Positions 32,383 to 45,267 of a DNA stretch of 64,000 bases are shown here, piece after piece. Position 1 is the first letter of the stretch. Every line of letters starts with the position of its first letter. The stretch comes from Cytospora piceicola (taxonomy: Eukaryota > Ascomycota > Sordariomycetes > Diaporthales > Cytosporaceae): positions 744,001 through 808,000 of the forward strand of contig JALQBC010000002.1 of the NCBI GenBank assembly GCA_023375675.1, given 5' to 3'. The translations under genes and the position numbers were made by a program. Under the pieces are notes generated by a model. It saw only the letters and a list, made by a program, of their open reading frames with translations. It was not told the DNA's origin and made no database searches.

Positions 32383-35300
32383 TTATGTGTGGATTTCTTT
32401 TATCTCTTCAACAAAAGCCTGCAACTCACGGAGTACTGCGACAGGTAGCGGCAGATAGTAGCGCCGCTGGAATATGAGGGAAGACAGAACATCCCCGGGG
32501 CTGGATGGAAGCAGCTCGTCAGCATCATTGCCCGCCGAGGCCGCGGTAGTACCGTTGTTGACTGGGTGGCGGTATATAAGCCCAGTAGCCGGGACGTTGT
32601 CCCGGAGCAGATCACGCGCATTGATTACCAGCTCGTCAGTCCAGCCCCGACCGTCCAGCAAGTCGCCAACGCGTGCCTCTAGCGCCTGGGCCGGAGACAC
32701 AACCACGTCTCTGTACAGCCGAAGCACGGCGTCCAGCTCGGCAACCTCCGTCGTGAGGTCGGAGATTCGTTCGAGTCCGGCTTTGCTGGCTTCTCTAGAC
32801 CGAAGCCAGGCGATGTGAGGCGAGAGGTTGCGTGGGTTTTCGTAGTCGCTGTCACTGCTACCCTCATTACGGCTGCCACCAGTCGAGCCCAGGCTGATGT
32901 CTTTGATGTCCATGGTGCGCCCGAACCATCACGCAGCCCAAGACGTGCTCTAACGTCCACAACATCGTCTACATCCACGTTAGCCTCGGCCGCCCAATCT
33001 GTCTTAAATAACTCCTCGCTAAGGTGGGCAATCCTGTCAATCCGGGCCTGTATCTCCTCTAGGAATTGGACTTGGTCGGACGACATCTTAATCAGTAGAG
33101 GCACCGTGCGCGCCAAGGTGTCGAGGATTGGACCTGACGACCTGTTGGCAGCCTGGATAGACGACCAGGGTGGTGGAGGCGGTGGCGGTTCGCGAAGGTG
33201 TAAATTGTAGCCGTGTTCAAAGTTATCATCGTCCTCGTCTGGGTCGCCGAGAAACCAATCCTTCGGGATGAACAGATTATAGCTAAGCCAGTTTGCGTTA
33301 ATCGTAATAGCAGTGGCAGCGTTGGCTGTCCACCAGTTCCTGGAATTATCCTGTATGTCCAACACATCCAAATGAGTGGACCGCACATTATTGGAGATAA
33401 TTTGGCAGATCTTGTTGAGCCGGGCATTTGTGTTCCGTATCGCCTTTTTCTTCTTCTTTTTCGTCTCGGTCGTGGTCGGGGTCGACGAGTGCAAACCCGA
33501 CTGGAAGAAGGCCTCACTTGTCTTCACGCAAAAGGTATAGGTAATATGTACCGCCTCTTCCTTCCAGCGTTCGATGTTGTTGACATCCACGAGCTGGGTT
33601 GACAAGAGGTAATCAGCGACGGAGAGATGGTTCCGTGTGATGTTGACCCAGTCTTCGAGCAGAGGGAGCCGTTGCGCCACAACGACAGCTTGTCCTAACT
33701 CCTGCCGCTCCGTCTCATTTCCAAGTCCACGCCCACGTCCCAGTGCTTCAAGTCCCAGGTACCCTACGAGTCCCAAAAAGACCACTGCCAGCGTTCTTAT
33801 CATCACCACAAGAGGAGGAACCGAAAGCCTATGCAATGCAGCAAGCAAGGGCCCCAGCAGTATTCCTGTATGTTCTTGTTCTTGTCCTTGTTCCTGTTCA
33901 TCCTCCTCTACCTAAACTTCCCTGGCGGTGACCCACGGTTTTAGTTGCTCGGCAGCGGAAAGCGCAATATCATCCAACTGCCCCTCCCACTCGAGCACTC
34001 GGGTGAGTTCAGCGTCGCCGTCGCCGTAGTGGCTCAGATCGTTCTTATTATTATCAACATGCTGGATATTGTTGAGCAGCCAGACGGACTGGGTTTTCAG
34101 CACCACCTCCAGGTCCTCCAGCCTCTTCCTGTCATGTGTGGCCATGTTGCAGATGAGGTTGTGGTCGGACCACATCATAGGAGTCCTTTTCAGCGTGGCG
34201 TGTGAGACGGCGAGCTCGCTGGGTGAGAGGTTGGGGAGATATGTTGTCGCCTTTTGTTGTTTTGTGTTGTCAGGGTGGTGGTGCTGTGTGCGGCGTTGAG
34301 CATTCTCGACCTCGGCCAGGGTGGTCTCGGATTCCCAGAGACTTTGCTCTAATTCTTTGCTCGACGCGCAGGACTTCTTCTGGAAATACCTGACCCTCAT
34401 CAGACAGCTCTCGCTTCACCAGATCCTTCGCATTTTCCTGGCGTCAGGCTGCTCCGTTCTTGAGCAGCAGGTTCAGCTGGTCCGCGTGGTCGATCAGCTT
34501 TTGGCGCGGGTCAACAGAGCCGGAGGAGAGTAAGCTCTCGCCAGAGGCGAACCAGGCAGACCAGGGCCAGGCAGAGTACTGGGTATGCTCTGGGGGGCAA
34601 AAAGCCTCCCCTGCCGGGTGGGCACGCAGCCGCTGTCGGAAGCCCCGAAGCTCGCGCCGTTCGGTAACCAGTCCGTCCTGGAGGCTCCGTATGGCGTCCC
34701 TGCTGGCCGAGCCCAGGTCCTGCACTTCCTACAAGCCTGGCATATCGGTGCTGTTGTAAGTGTATGTGAAGGCCGGCACAACGATAACTTCCAGACTCGT
34801 GTCTTTCTTTCCGTCCTTCTTCCCCCAGTCACCATCATCATCACCATCACCCCTTCCTTCAGCCTGGTAGGGTTGCTCTGCCGGGCTGGAGCTGTGCTTT
34901 TTGGCCAATTTCCGAATCTGTTGCATATGCTTCAGGCCGCTTATTACTGCGATATCTATTCCGCCGTCATATTGAAGTACACCGGTTGGGCAGGAGCCAG
35001 GAGCCGACTTGGGCTCTGCCCAGCCCGGCATATCGTGCTCGTCCAGCGGGTCTAGCCGACACTCCACCAGCACTGTAGGAGGAGGCGACGCCTCATCGTG
35101 CCACCCTTTTCCCGTTGTCCACTTCCAGCTGGAATAAACACTGCCACTTTCCCTGTTGCTCTTGGTGCTGCTACTGCTGCTACCGTGGGCCCCGAAACCA
35201 ACAAGCACGGATGTCCAGGTCGTCGCGATCCATGCCCCTAGGTCTGAGCCCCCCAGGGCACCGGCCGTCTGGCCCCATGTGTGCTTGGCAATATGGAGTG

Positions 35301-36351
35301 GCATATCAACGACGGCCTTGCCCAGACCCACGACGGCGCCCTGGATGAGCCGGGGCACGATATACGTGACATCCCACACGGTTGCCAGCACAATTGCGAC
35401 ACTTACGGCCATAAGGACACAGCGGAAGAAGAGGGTACCCTGGAAACATCGCGCGAGGAGTCCAGGTCCACTGTTATTCAAGGCCGTCGTGGTTGCAGTT
35501 GTGGTTGAAGCCTTCGGGCTCGTATCAGCTTGAGGCTCAGACATAGGCACTTCTTCTCTTGCTGCTGTTTGTTGTTGATGCTGTTGATGTTGAGGCTCTC
35601 GTTCCTCCGAGTCCGCAGGCCCGGCTGATCTGAAAGGTGTCGTAATCGTGCATGCGGCATCCGTATGGTGCATCCTGTATGGTGGTGGTGGTGGGAGTGG
35701 TGTTGACCGCAGTGTCGCAAAGTTATGCGCTTGTCCTGCTACTTTCTCATGTTCCTCTTCCACGTTGCCAGGCTTCAAGTTCGGGCTACTCGTGCTTGGC
35801 TGGGGTGCCTCAGAAGTGCGCTGCTGCTGGCGGTCGGTATTTTCCATGTTGTCTTCGAACATTACGGCATCGTTACGGGTCGTCTTGTTCGGCTTCAGGT
35901 TTGGGCTGGACTCTTGAGTGGCTGTATTGGTGGTGGTGATAGTAGACTTTCTGGTGGCGGCCTCTTCCTCCTCCTCCAATGAAAGGTCCAGTAATGTCTT
36001 GTATACCACAGGTGGTCCTTTCGAAACACGAGATGTATCGATTACTGACGCAAATGTGGACGTGGTGGAGATGATGGTAGACACCTCAGATTCGGCCTCG
36101 GTTGATGCATATTGGTTTTGTTGCTTCTTCTTTCTCGTCTCCCTTGCTCGCTTCCTCTCCGCTCTCCTCGCGGCCCTTCGAGCCTGTGCCTCGACGTCGG
36201 CTGCTAGGAGGTCCTCGATTTCAGCCGGATCTAGGTCAGGGAGACATGTCTTCCTGATAATCACCTGACAATCACCAGGCAGACAGATAGATAGATCAGA
36301 CAGACAGACCAGACCAGACCGGGGGATAGGATACGATACAGATCTCTCCAA
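32383..36351 (-). pseudogene. Large coiled-coil/membrane protein gene disrupted by stops and frameshifts
   Basis: Function unknown. Nearly 4 kb of minus-strand sequence reads as coding but not in one frame. The segments are 36351-34729, in-frame TAG at 34729-34731, 34728-34444, in-frame TGA at 34444-34446, a frameshift near 34395-34440, 34400-33912, in-frame TAG at 33912-33914, 33911-~32920, a frameshift near 32915-32945, and 32913-32383. The N-terminal part has a basic coil (RRAARRAERKRARETRKKK), two SSPNLKP repeats and a hydrophobic segment (FFRCVLMAVSVAIVLATVWD). The middle is helical (RDAIRSLQDGLVTERRELRG). A second hydrophobic segment follows (VVMIRTLAVVFLGLVGYLGL), then a proline-rich loop and helical C-terminal part. 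No ATG near 36351; a CAG acceptor near 36270 suggests an upstream exon. Separate genes or assembly errors remain possible. Confidence 0.5.
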
Positions 36352-37007
36352 GAGCTTCTATGATGGGAGAGATGATTGTGTCGACTGCAGGACTAGGGTC
36401 AGGGGGAAAGGCAGATCAAGTGAGGGTGTCCCAAGAGATGGAGAAGAATAGATATAAATAGACAGAGGAAGAGAGAAGGAGAGAAAGAGAGAGAGAGGGG
36501 GGAACAGATTGATGAGCGTAGAGAAACAGGTGGGCTCCAGGGCTGCGAGAGAAACGGAAGGCAAGATGTGTCACAATTCCAACATTGAAGTGTTTACAGC
36601 TGAATGAAGGCTGAAAGGATGGGAACATGACAAGAAAAGTATGATTACCTAGGTATTGGCCATCATTCTGCCTCGCTTGATTAATCACATATGTAAAGAA
36701 TAAAGAACTGAACCAGAGACGTCTCGCCACGTTTTATCATTCCCTGCTTGACCTTTGAAAAGCGAGGCTGAGTAATATCCGAAGCACATTGTAAATAATG
36801 ATTGATTATTGAGAGTGATTATTGAGAGGATCAGAATCTCTTCCTTCTTTTCCATAAAAAAGGAGGGAGTGTGTGTCTTTTTCATCATTCTCCTGTATTC
36901 ACACCCATCATTCCTTACCATTTTCCGAAGCATAAATCACTCAGCTTGATTTGTTCTTGACACCGAACCACATACCTCGATCCTTAAACCCCCCCTCCCA
37001 TGTCACC
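36352..37007. other. Divergent intergenic region
   Basis: 656 bp with a GA-rich tract at about 36470-36500 and one ACCTAGGT (36647-36654). It probably carries the 5' end of the disrupted minus-strand gene and the promoter of the small ORF at 37008. Confidence 0.4.
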
Positions 37008-37439
37008 ATGAACCCCAATATTTGTACAGGAAGAGTTCTAGCAGCGGCTGCTGCTATCATTATGATCATCGCGTACGCCATCTCGCTGTTTATCGGCAGT
37101 AAAGGAGGAAGTCGAGGAAAAGGAGACTTGGGTATGGACGGTCAGAGCCATGTCGCACTGGCAAAGCCCAATACGTTCCCGTCCGATAGCAACATCCATC
37201 TGCAGCACATATGCCGGCTCCTGGGCTCCCTGGCAAGCCTCGACCTTGGCACAACCGCCATCCGCCTCGGCGTCACGTCGGCCAGCGAGCTGGGTCTGAC
37301 ATGGCCCATGTTGCCACACGAACTACTTAATCTCTCCCTGGTCGCACCCGGATTCGTCTCATCATCATCATCATCGTCGTCATTGTATCGGCGGCAGCAT
37401 GCTCTGGTGTTGCACGCGTGGAACCAGCGTGCTGCCTAA
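37008..37439 (+). CDS. Small putative membrane protein
   Basis: 143 residues from ATG 37008, in good context (GTCACCATGA). Residues 8-29 form one hydrophobic helix (RVLAAAAAIIMIIAYAISLF), followed by a Gly/Lys-rich turn. A moderately hydrophobic region (RLLGSLASLDLGTTAIRLGV) and a Ser-rich tail complete it. No family recognised and no intron seen. It lies divergent to the disrupted gene. It could be a chance ORF. Confidence 0.35.
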   Translation: MNPNICTGRVLAAAAAIIMIIAYAISLFIGSKGGSRGKGDLGMDGQSHVALAKPNTFPSDSNIHLQHICRLLGSLASLDLGTTAIRLGVTSASELGLTWPMLPHELLNLSLVAPGFVSSSSSSSSLYRRQHALVLHAWNQRAA

Positions 37440-40400
37440 GGTACTTGAGCCCAACCGAGCCTTAGACTGAGGAGTATTAATGGGTCCTAGGAAAGAATGC
37501 AAACTGGGGTTCGAACCCGAACTCACTTCTCAGTCTCACAACGTGATCGGCCAGTTTGTTGATGGAGCCAGCCGTATGGAATGTATATCGAGACCTTGTC
37601 GCTACCAGTCTCCAGAAGGCATCGTCACTACCTCTTTCTTTTTGGAGTTCTTCGGCGGCTTGGAAAGGGAAACTGATCCAGGGCGAGGAGGCACGACGTG
37701 AGAAGCTGAGAGAATTGTGTCGTGGCTTTCCGTGATCTTTGTTTCTGGTCTGTTAGTCTAGATAATCAGATATTCGTTCATTCTCTACTGGAATAATTCT
37801 TCATACCACTCCTATGGCACTGTGTACCTAGGTATGGCATGTTGAAGCTTTCGACAGGCATCCGCGTCGACGATCGACACTGCCGCTGAGACTTGGCATC
37901 CTTCAGTCTCTTACCCATGTGGCCAAACACCATGATTACGAAGCGGTTGTGCAGAGTGAGAGCATGCTACGGATACTGCAGATGTGGCCATTTTTTGGTA
38001 TGTCTATATCCTTACCTTGCATATCCCCTCATCTCCTCTAACATTCACCAGTTGCGGAAGCACGGGCGATCGCCAGCGAAGATTACAATCGTGTGACGGA
38101 CACGCTGAGGCGGGGGCGCCTCCCCGACGACGATAGGGGCGAGGAGGTTATGGATGACTACCTAGGTACTTAGGTACGGAGATGGTGAGGACGAAACGGC
38201 ACAAGCACCAGCACTAGTTACCAGCTTGCATGTTCCTGGATGATGACGATGATATTGGACAGGGAGACTGACCGCGATGTGATGCTGAATTGGTATAAGT
38301 CTGCTGGCTGCGAACCTTGTTGCTCGTGTATCGTATCAAGTGGTTTCGACCAAAAGGGAGCCGATATGGGCACCTAGGTAGTTACCCTAGCGGTGTATGA
38401 ATATAAATGTGAATCGTTAGCGTCCATGTCCTCTGTAGCTCTCAATCTTGATTTCACTTCCGGTGGGGAGCCTGGCAGCTACAGGTTGATAAGTAGATTA
38501 GTAGGCAAGTAGGTAAGTACCTAGGCACCTGATGACCGCTTGTAGTATTGCTCCTCCTGCTCACTGGCCACGAACTCAGCCATTCCGCTCTCGCTCCCTG
38601 CCAAGCTCAACAGGCAGCTCGCCACCATGTACAGACTACGGAGACCCAGACCAGGACCCCTATTCAGACTCAGCATGAGGGCACATCCTATCCGCAACGA
38701 CATCCACCTTCACCTTCATCGCTATCGGTCGACGCCAAGGTGATGGTGTGGAATGACGGCCAGGTGGAAGCTTCATGCACTGGCACTGGCACGCTGGACC
38801 CGCAAGTATTTCCTCTTGGTGCAAGAGGAAAGGGAAAGGAAAAGGCTTCCAGTCCTGCTGCTAGGTGTTTGTTTCGCGATGAGGACATCTGGGATCTGAG
38901 TCGGGTTCGGATTCGCGCTCGACGGCGCTGACGATCACTCGACCTCGATCGGAAGGCAAAGGCAAAGGCAAAGGCAAAGGCAAAGAGAGCACAGTCACGG
39001 GCTTTGTCGTAGATGCGTGGGATGACCAGAAGAAGAGGCAATGGCTATAATATATACGGAACGTGCATAGGCAGGGGCACCACGGGCCTGTCGGTCAGTA
39101 TAGCCGGCGTTCCGGTTGCCAGTGGACGGGACGGGGAGGGGAGTAGGAATGAATGATCAAGTATAATGTATGATAGATAGGCAATACAAAGAAGACGTCT
39201 TACAGATATGTTCGGGAGCCTGAAGTCTGCTATGAAAATACCTTCACTTCGTACAAACTGCTGCTCCCTGCCCTCAGCATCGATCGCTTTAGTTTCGGAT
39301 GTGCTTGCTAGTCAACCGTTTACCGTAACCCGGTGCGCCTCGGTATCCACTTGTTGGGTCCACTCTTGGAGCTGCAGTCAGCCCGGGTTCTCGCGCCGTC
39401 AACACAGTCTGTCGCTTTTGTCCAATGACGCCCGTCTTGCTGGCTGCACGATACTCCATTGCACGCCCGACTTATCACGCCACAGTGTCGGACCGGTCTA
39501 ACTGAGGGGTTCTGTTTACCGTATCCGCTTGTCGAATTTCTAGACTTCTCTCGAACATGTCGACGTCGGAGTCACGGACTATTCGGGTCCTGGCCATCGT
39601 ACTGGTATGTCCACAACTGGGAGAAAGTCCGAGGCTCCCGAGGTCGCGACTAGTGCCTTTCTGAGCATGATCAATCTCCGGACACAGTCAACCTCGACTT
39701 CAAGTCCAACCACCATGTACATGCTGACAATGCTCCCCCGCATTGGTTTGGGATCAGACCATTTCGTACAAAAGTTCAATATCTTTCCAAGCAAGCACCT
39801 AGGTTTGCAGGCATGCCCTTGTCCATGATCGGGCAACAAGTACGAAACTTTCTGTTCTATACGGATTTGCGGATGGTCAGGATGCGCGACTACCGAGACC
39901 ATGGATTGCTGAACACATGTCTGATTTGGTTTTCCTTGGTTCCAACAGCAAGCTGGTAGTACCGCTGAATGTGAATTGGAGTTAGAGTTCAGCTAGACTC
40001 GCATTCGGAGTCTTGGACTTTCTGCCAAGTTGACCTTCCTGTCTACTCAAAGGATCGCTGCTATCCATCCGTAGCGGGCAGCGAACCTATCGTTACGATG
40101 GCATATCGCTGTAGCACAGCTAAATGTATACTGCAAGGCGAGCCAGAAGTACTGAGACATGTAGAAAATCAGTCGTGGAAGTTCCAGGAAAGAAGAGTCA
40201 TTAGGATCGATATGCCTGCCGACTATATATCAATTGATGTGTTTCCCATACCTTGACTACCTAGGTATGTAATTATGTATTATTTCAGCATTTGAGACTT
40301 TCAAGCCGCTTTGAACTTGGAAGCATTGGATACAGGTAGTAGCCCAGCCCCAGCACCACGTACATCTGGAGCTGAAGGGGGCAGAGATGATAACGATGGG

Positions 40401-41652
40401 ATCACTGTAGTGGCTCTTTTGTTGTCTTGAATGTTCAGAGCCCCAACCATCCACAACTTGCTGGGTGATATGTTACTGGCATTTCCCCACAGACGCAAGC
40501 TGTCTCGTGTCCCGAGGTCGCTCAGATCGATGCGGGGCTCCTATGCATGTACCTAGGTACGAGGGTTGCCGGGGAAGGAGAGCTCGCAAGTGCAAAGCGA
40601 GAACAGCTCCCTCCCCCCCAAGGGTTAAGTTCCGCGGAGAACCCCGGTATAGAGCTTCGAGCCTACTGGAATCTGTGGAATACGTTGGCATCTGGCGAAA
40701 GTGAACCATTTTTTAACTGTGGATGTCTGTTAGCCCAAAGCTGAAGATTGGTTGGTCGTATGATATCTCTGCACACACTTCTCTACTCGTCCAGGTCTCA
40801 AGGTTGTTGATGCCCAGGTGTAATTCCAACTTACCCGGCATAATGTCTGCGATACAAATCAGTGATCTGGAAACCACACAGCACAAGGCCCGAAGCTTGG
40901 CATTTTCTCATCAGCAAAATGACAGCTAACTGGAAGCAAGGGTCCTACCCGACGAATTTCAAATAGCCTGATCGAGTCGAAGGAAGGAGGCTTCTAGGAC
41001 TTCTCAAACCATCTCATCAAATCCCAGGGGTAGCCCATTAATCCGGCAAGCCCAGGTCTCGAATCGTCTGGCCTGAATGGAGATGCGAACGACCTTCAAC
41101 GCCTGGTCAGGTCCAAAGGAGAGATCACCATATCCCGGTCCAACAAATCTCGCCGGACCACAATCTTACACTGCTCGACAGAAGGGTGACAGGAGGTCCA
41201 AATAACGTGAACGGCGGCGAGATCAATTCGGCAATGGAGGCATGTCGGCATGTCGTCAGCGGCATTACGGATCTGTACCAGAAAAGGTTAAGGGCATCGT
41301 TGATCATCGGGAAGGCTAAGCCCTGCCAGGGTACTAATGCAGCTGCCACGATGCTCCCGTCTCGGTGTGGCGAAGAAACCGCAACATCAACGTCGGGCCT
41401 GAAAGAAGCACCACCTTAACGATTTTCAATACTCCATGCAAGTGACCATGAGGGTTGGGAGAGTCGCGGGATGGCGGTGTCACTGGCATCAACCCTTCGC
41501 CCCTCGGCATGAAGGTCGGTGAGCATTTGTCGCCAAAGTCTGTTTGATATGTTCGGCATCGGCGCTGGTCCCTTGCATTCGAATCGATACATCTGAAGCT
41601 TTCATTACGTCAAGGTCAACTCACCGGGTTTAGACGACCTTCAGCGACCATC
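37440..41652. other. Gene-poor region with clustered ACCTAGGT motifs
   Basis: 4.2 kb without a supportable gene. ACCTAGGT occurs at 37826, 38160, 38372, 39797, 40259 and 40551, the densest set in the window. A hexamer repeat (AAGGCA type) lies at about 38955-38982. A coding-like frame at about 39840-39987 ends KLVVPLNVNWS but has no upstream partner. Confidence 0.45.
38160..38379. repeat. ACCTAGGT cluster
   Basis: Exact copies at 38160-38167 and 38372-38379, and a near copy (ACCTAGGC) at 38519-38526. See findings for the full set. Confidence 0.8.
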
Positions 41653-42318
41653 ATGGCCCGCATAAAGGCCTTTGCCGATGAGACCAAGAAGCGGGAGACG
41701 GCCATCGACATCTTGATCAACAACGCCGGCTTCATGGCCACCCATAAGCGCGAGGTCACGGAGGACGGGCTCGAGATGCAGCTCCGCACCAACCACCTCG
41801 GTCACTTCTAGCTGTTCCAGGACTATAAGGACCACCTCCCGGCGGCGCGAAGGCCTCCCCGACTTCGCCAGGCGCATCATCAGCCCCGGCAGCGTGTCGC
41901 TCAGCGACATCGACGCGGAGAAAGAAGGCTGCCACAACAGACGGCGGTCCCCTGGATGGGGTTGCACGGGTGCACGTGGACGCCGGGGGGGGGGGCGTCT
42001 CGACGGCACTGAAGAGGCACGTGCGGGCGCGAACCGACGCGTTGAGGGACGACGCGAGGATGTCGGCCTACTGTACATGAAAGGTGTCGACCGGGGGTGC
42101 GCCACAACGGCCTGGGCGGCGAGGGGCCGGGACCTGGGGCGGGATGTAACTGCGAGGACTGCGTTGCTGCTGGGCCGGCGCAGCCTGTCAGACCTGTCAA
42201 GGATGGATTCCCTCACTTGGCGCCGGGGTATGCTGCGGGGTGGGCTTCAAGTCCCGAAGGCGAGGAACGGCTGTGGAAGGTGAGCAACGCGATGGTCAGG
42301 CTGGAGGAAGGTGCCTGA
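41653..42318 (+). pseudogene. Short-chain dehydrogenase/reductase remnant
   Basis: From ATG 41653 the frame reads through the SDR core: AIDILINNAGFMATHKREVT (the NNAG motif) and LEMQLRTNHLGHF, then hits an in-frame TAG at 41810-41812. Later pieces in other frames match the family order: DFARRIISPGSVSLSDID, then STALKRHV...DALRDDARMSAYC, KGVDRGCATTAWAA and a C-terminal DGFPHLAPGYAAGWASSPEG...LWKVSNAMVRLEEGA ending at 42318. At least two frameshifts are needed; one may be an 11-G run at 41985-41995. The N-terminal cofactor-binding TGxxxGIG part and the YxxxK catalytic segment are not found. The closest type is the retinol dehydrogenase/WW-domain oxidoreductase-like SDR group. Confidence 0.8.
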
Positions 42319-45267
42319 TTGTGGTGCCGGGTGGGTCAGGGCTTTCAGGTACAACCGGGTTCGTTTGGTTTGGTACGAGATCTCTCGGAACAGTTCCTTG
42401 TCTTGTGGAACGTCTGTGGTGTTCTGGAGCTTCTCTTTTCGTGCCTGCAATGCCCAATCCGGACGCTCCAGGACCTTAGTTCACCTGGGTGTGGAATGGG
42501 AGGAGTGATAACCGGCAATAACATGGACGTAATGCCTTCACAGACCACAGAGGGAGCAGTGCACAGCAACGAGAATCGCGGCATTGCAAAATAATCCAGG
42601 GTTTGATCGATGACCTCACCGGAAACAGTTGGTGATTAGCCGAAGGGGGGTGGTGCAAGATTCAGGAGTTATGTACACACATAGGGCTTACAGCGGATCC
42701 TGGTGCATAGTAGGGCCGCGAAGTTTCAGCGCCCGATATTACGCGAGAATCTAGCCACGCAGCAAAGGCGCAAGGCAAGAAAGTTTGCGGAGTACTGGGG
42801 AAAGAAAACGGGGCGAGTGTCCAAGAGGTTTGAATAGGGGGAGGAGAGTGTGGGGGTTCCAAGGTTTAGGATACGGTCAGGGTGACAAAGCGAATCGGAC
42901 GGATAAGGAAGGAGGAGGAGCATGTATGGGGCCAGTACGTTTTCTTAGGGGCGATCACAAGTGGGCATGTCAACTGGACTGGTGTGTTTGATTTTCCTGC
43001 GGGGATTTCGGGGACGAGACGGTCTGTGACGAGGAAAACAATGGATTGTCGTCCTGGCAGCCTGGCAGCCTGTCAGCTGTGTGTCCAATGTTCTGTATGC
43101 TGGCAGCTGGGGACACTACCTAGCCTACATGAAATGACACTCCCCAGATGCGCCCCAGACAATGAACTGCATTGTGCTGCATTGCAATCTGCAGCAGTAA
43201 TAATACCAATGCTCATCAATGTCAAGGTCAATAGAACCACCCTGCCCACTCCAATCACGTGTGACCGTGGACGTTGAGTTGGGAACATCCTTGATATCGC
43301 CAGCATGGCCAGCAGTTCGCATGAAGTTTTAACCCAACGTGATTCTAGTGTACGAGATGTAGGTATGTATGTAGTGTATACACAGTACTGTATCGGCCTT
43401 GCCGCCATTGGCAACAATCATCAACGATCTTCCAACATCCCCGGTCCGGATCTCAACATCCTTTCCGGTACCAAGATCGATTTCCGGGCCGTTGGAGGTT
43501 TTTCTGTCCGTGACCACGGGGCCACGCCCCGATGGATGCCCCAGGGAGTGTATATCAAGGCCAGGTGATTACTGGTAGAGATGGGATCAACAGCCAACGT
43601 TTCTGCTGCAACGTGTTTTGACGATGTCGGCGGTACTCTCTCGAGGGTTTTACTTTATTCCAAACAAAACCAGTGACGTCGTGTTCCTGACCTGAGGTAA
43701 AAACGGTGTGGACCTCAAGGAAGTTGGCCGAGTATTTCAGCGGCATCAAGCTGATCGACGTCAGCGCCTGTGAAATTTTCGGTTGAATGCCGAGACCGTT
43801 CGCCTCGCCGCACCGTAGACCGGACTGCGACCGGCTCATCCTGATTCCCACGCCATGTTGGCCACGCCCTGACCACGGCCAAAAAAGACCAGAAAACATG
43901 GCCATCCTGCCATTCTTACCCCAGAAATTACACGGTCAGACATGTGGGTTACTGCGAAACACACTCGCCAATGCCTCGTGGACAATTCCGGACACACAAC
44001 GGGTGTTCCTGAAGTCTTCACCGTTGGACGATGATCCGGTGTGCTGTGCAGCGTAAAGCGGAGTGTTAGGTACTAGGTACTGTAGATAGTAGGGCTTTCA
44101 GGGGGTTCACATACGGCAGAGCGTCGGAAACAATTGCTCGCTTAGGTAGGCAAGCCCTGCCTGGCGCTGGCCATTGGCTGGAAATACCGCGGTAGTTCAT
44201 GTATGGAGGGGGTGAATTACAGGGGGTGTTACTCGTTACGCTCTAGCGCAATCCCTTGGCGGGGCCCACTCAGAGCCGCATTTCTCACGACCGCAATATC
44301 CACGTTCCAAGGAATGTCTGATCACCTTTTGTGTGTCTGGGATGATTCCGCTCGATCTTTGAGGTGATCTCATGCCCATTTTATCTTTATGTGGACTGTT
44401 TACTCTGATCCGGGGCAAAGGGCCCCCACGTTGAATCAATTCAGGCACACAGGCAGGACAGGCACCCAGGTACCGTCGCGAATTTGGAAAATGGCATAGG
44501 GAGAACGTTGGGGGCCTTGCAACCAACCACTCCAACCTGCCAGCCAGCCAGCCAGCCTACCAACGCAACGCTGAACTCACAGGCAGGAATTGCTCCTCCA
44601 TTTCACTTTATGGCAAGCTGTTTTAGTAACGCTGGCCAGTCTACTTGGGGCCCTAGTAGATGAGTTTGACATGACGGTGGCGTTCAGATTTTTGACAGCT
44701 GAAATGTCAAACCAGCATACTGACTCGGGTCGTTCTAGTGTGGCAAGTACAAGCACAGGTGAAGTTAAAAATCTCATGAAAACTCTTGTCTGGTTCTTTG
44801 TAGCATGACGTTCTAATTTTTTTTTTGCTGACATCTGGTTGACTCTGTACCGATGATGAAAGGGCCAACAGGCCAGGCGTGGGAATACATCTCGCCATCC
44901 CGGAGTATGTGGGCCGTCCCAACGGGGTGAGGCTTGCTGTACCTTGCTGGAGACCTCGGCCACTCCACGATCCCACACCACTCCATGTGCTCCATCTACT
45001 CCATTATAGCGGAGTCGGACCTTCTCTGCTCGACCCGGAACCTCCCTGTATAGCATACAAGAGCGAGAAACAGGGACGTCACACAATCCGGAGGTTTTCC
45101 TGGAGTGCATAAAAAAGAACCTGATGCCACCTCTTCCCCAGCTCTTCTACTTTTCACCCACCTCCACACTTTTTTCTCCTCAATACCCCTCTCCCTTTAA
45201 ACTCCCCGCCTTAACCTGACCATACCTACAACGCATCCATCTTCTCTCGCGTTGAGGGCTTGTCAAT
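42319..45267. other. Intergenic region upstream of the MFS transporter
   Basis: 2.9 kb without a supported gene. The last ~140 bp (about 45120-45220) is strongly CT-rich, a common feature of active filamentous-fungal promoters, with an A-rich TATA-like element (GCATAAAAAAG) at about 45107-45117. Confidence 0.5.

Noticed and set aside
37490..37530. tRNA-like GGGTTCGAACCC sequence
   Set aside because: The T-arm loop is present, but flanking bases do not form a full T stem, acceptor stem or anticodon arm on either strand.
39540..39990. Coding-like plus-strand pieces ending KLVVPLNVNWS
   Set aside because: No consistent frame, start or splice sites and no recognisable family.
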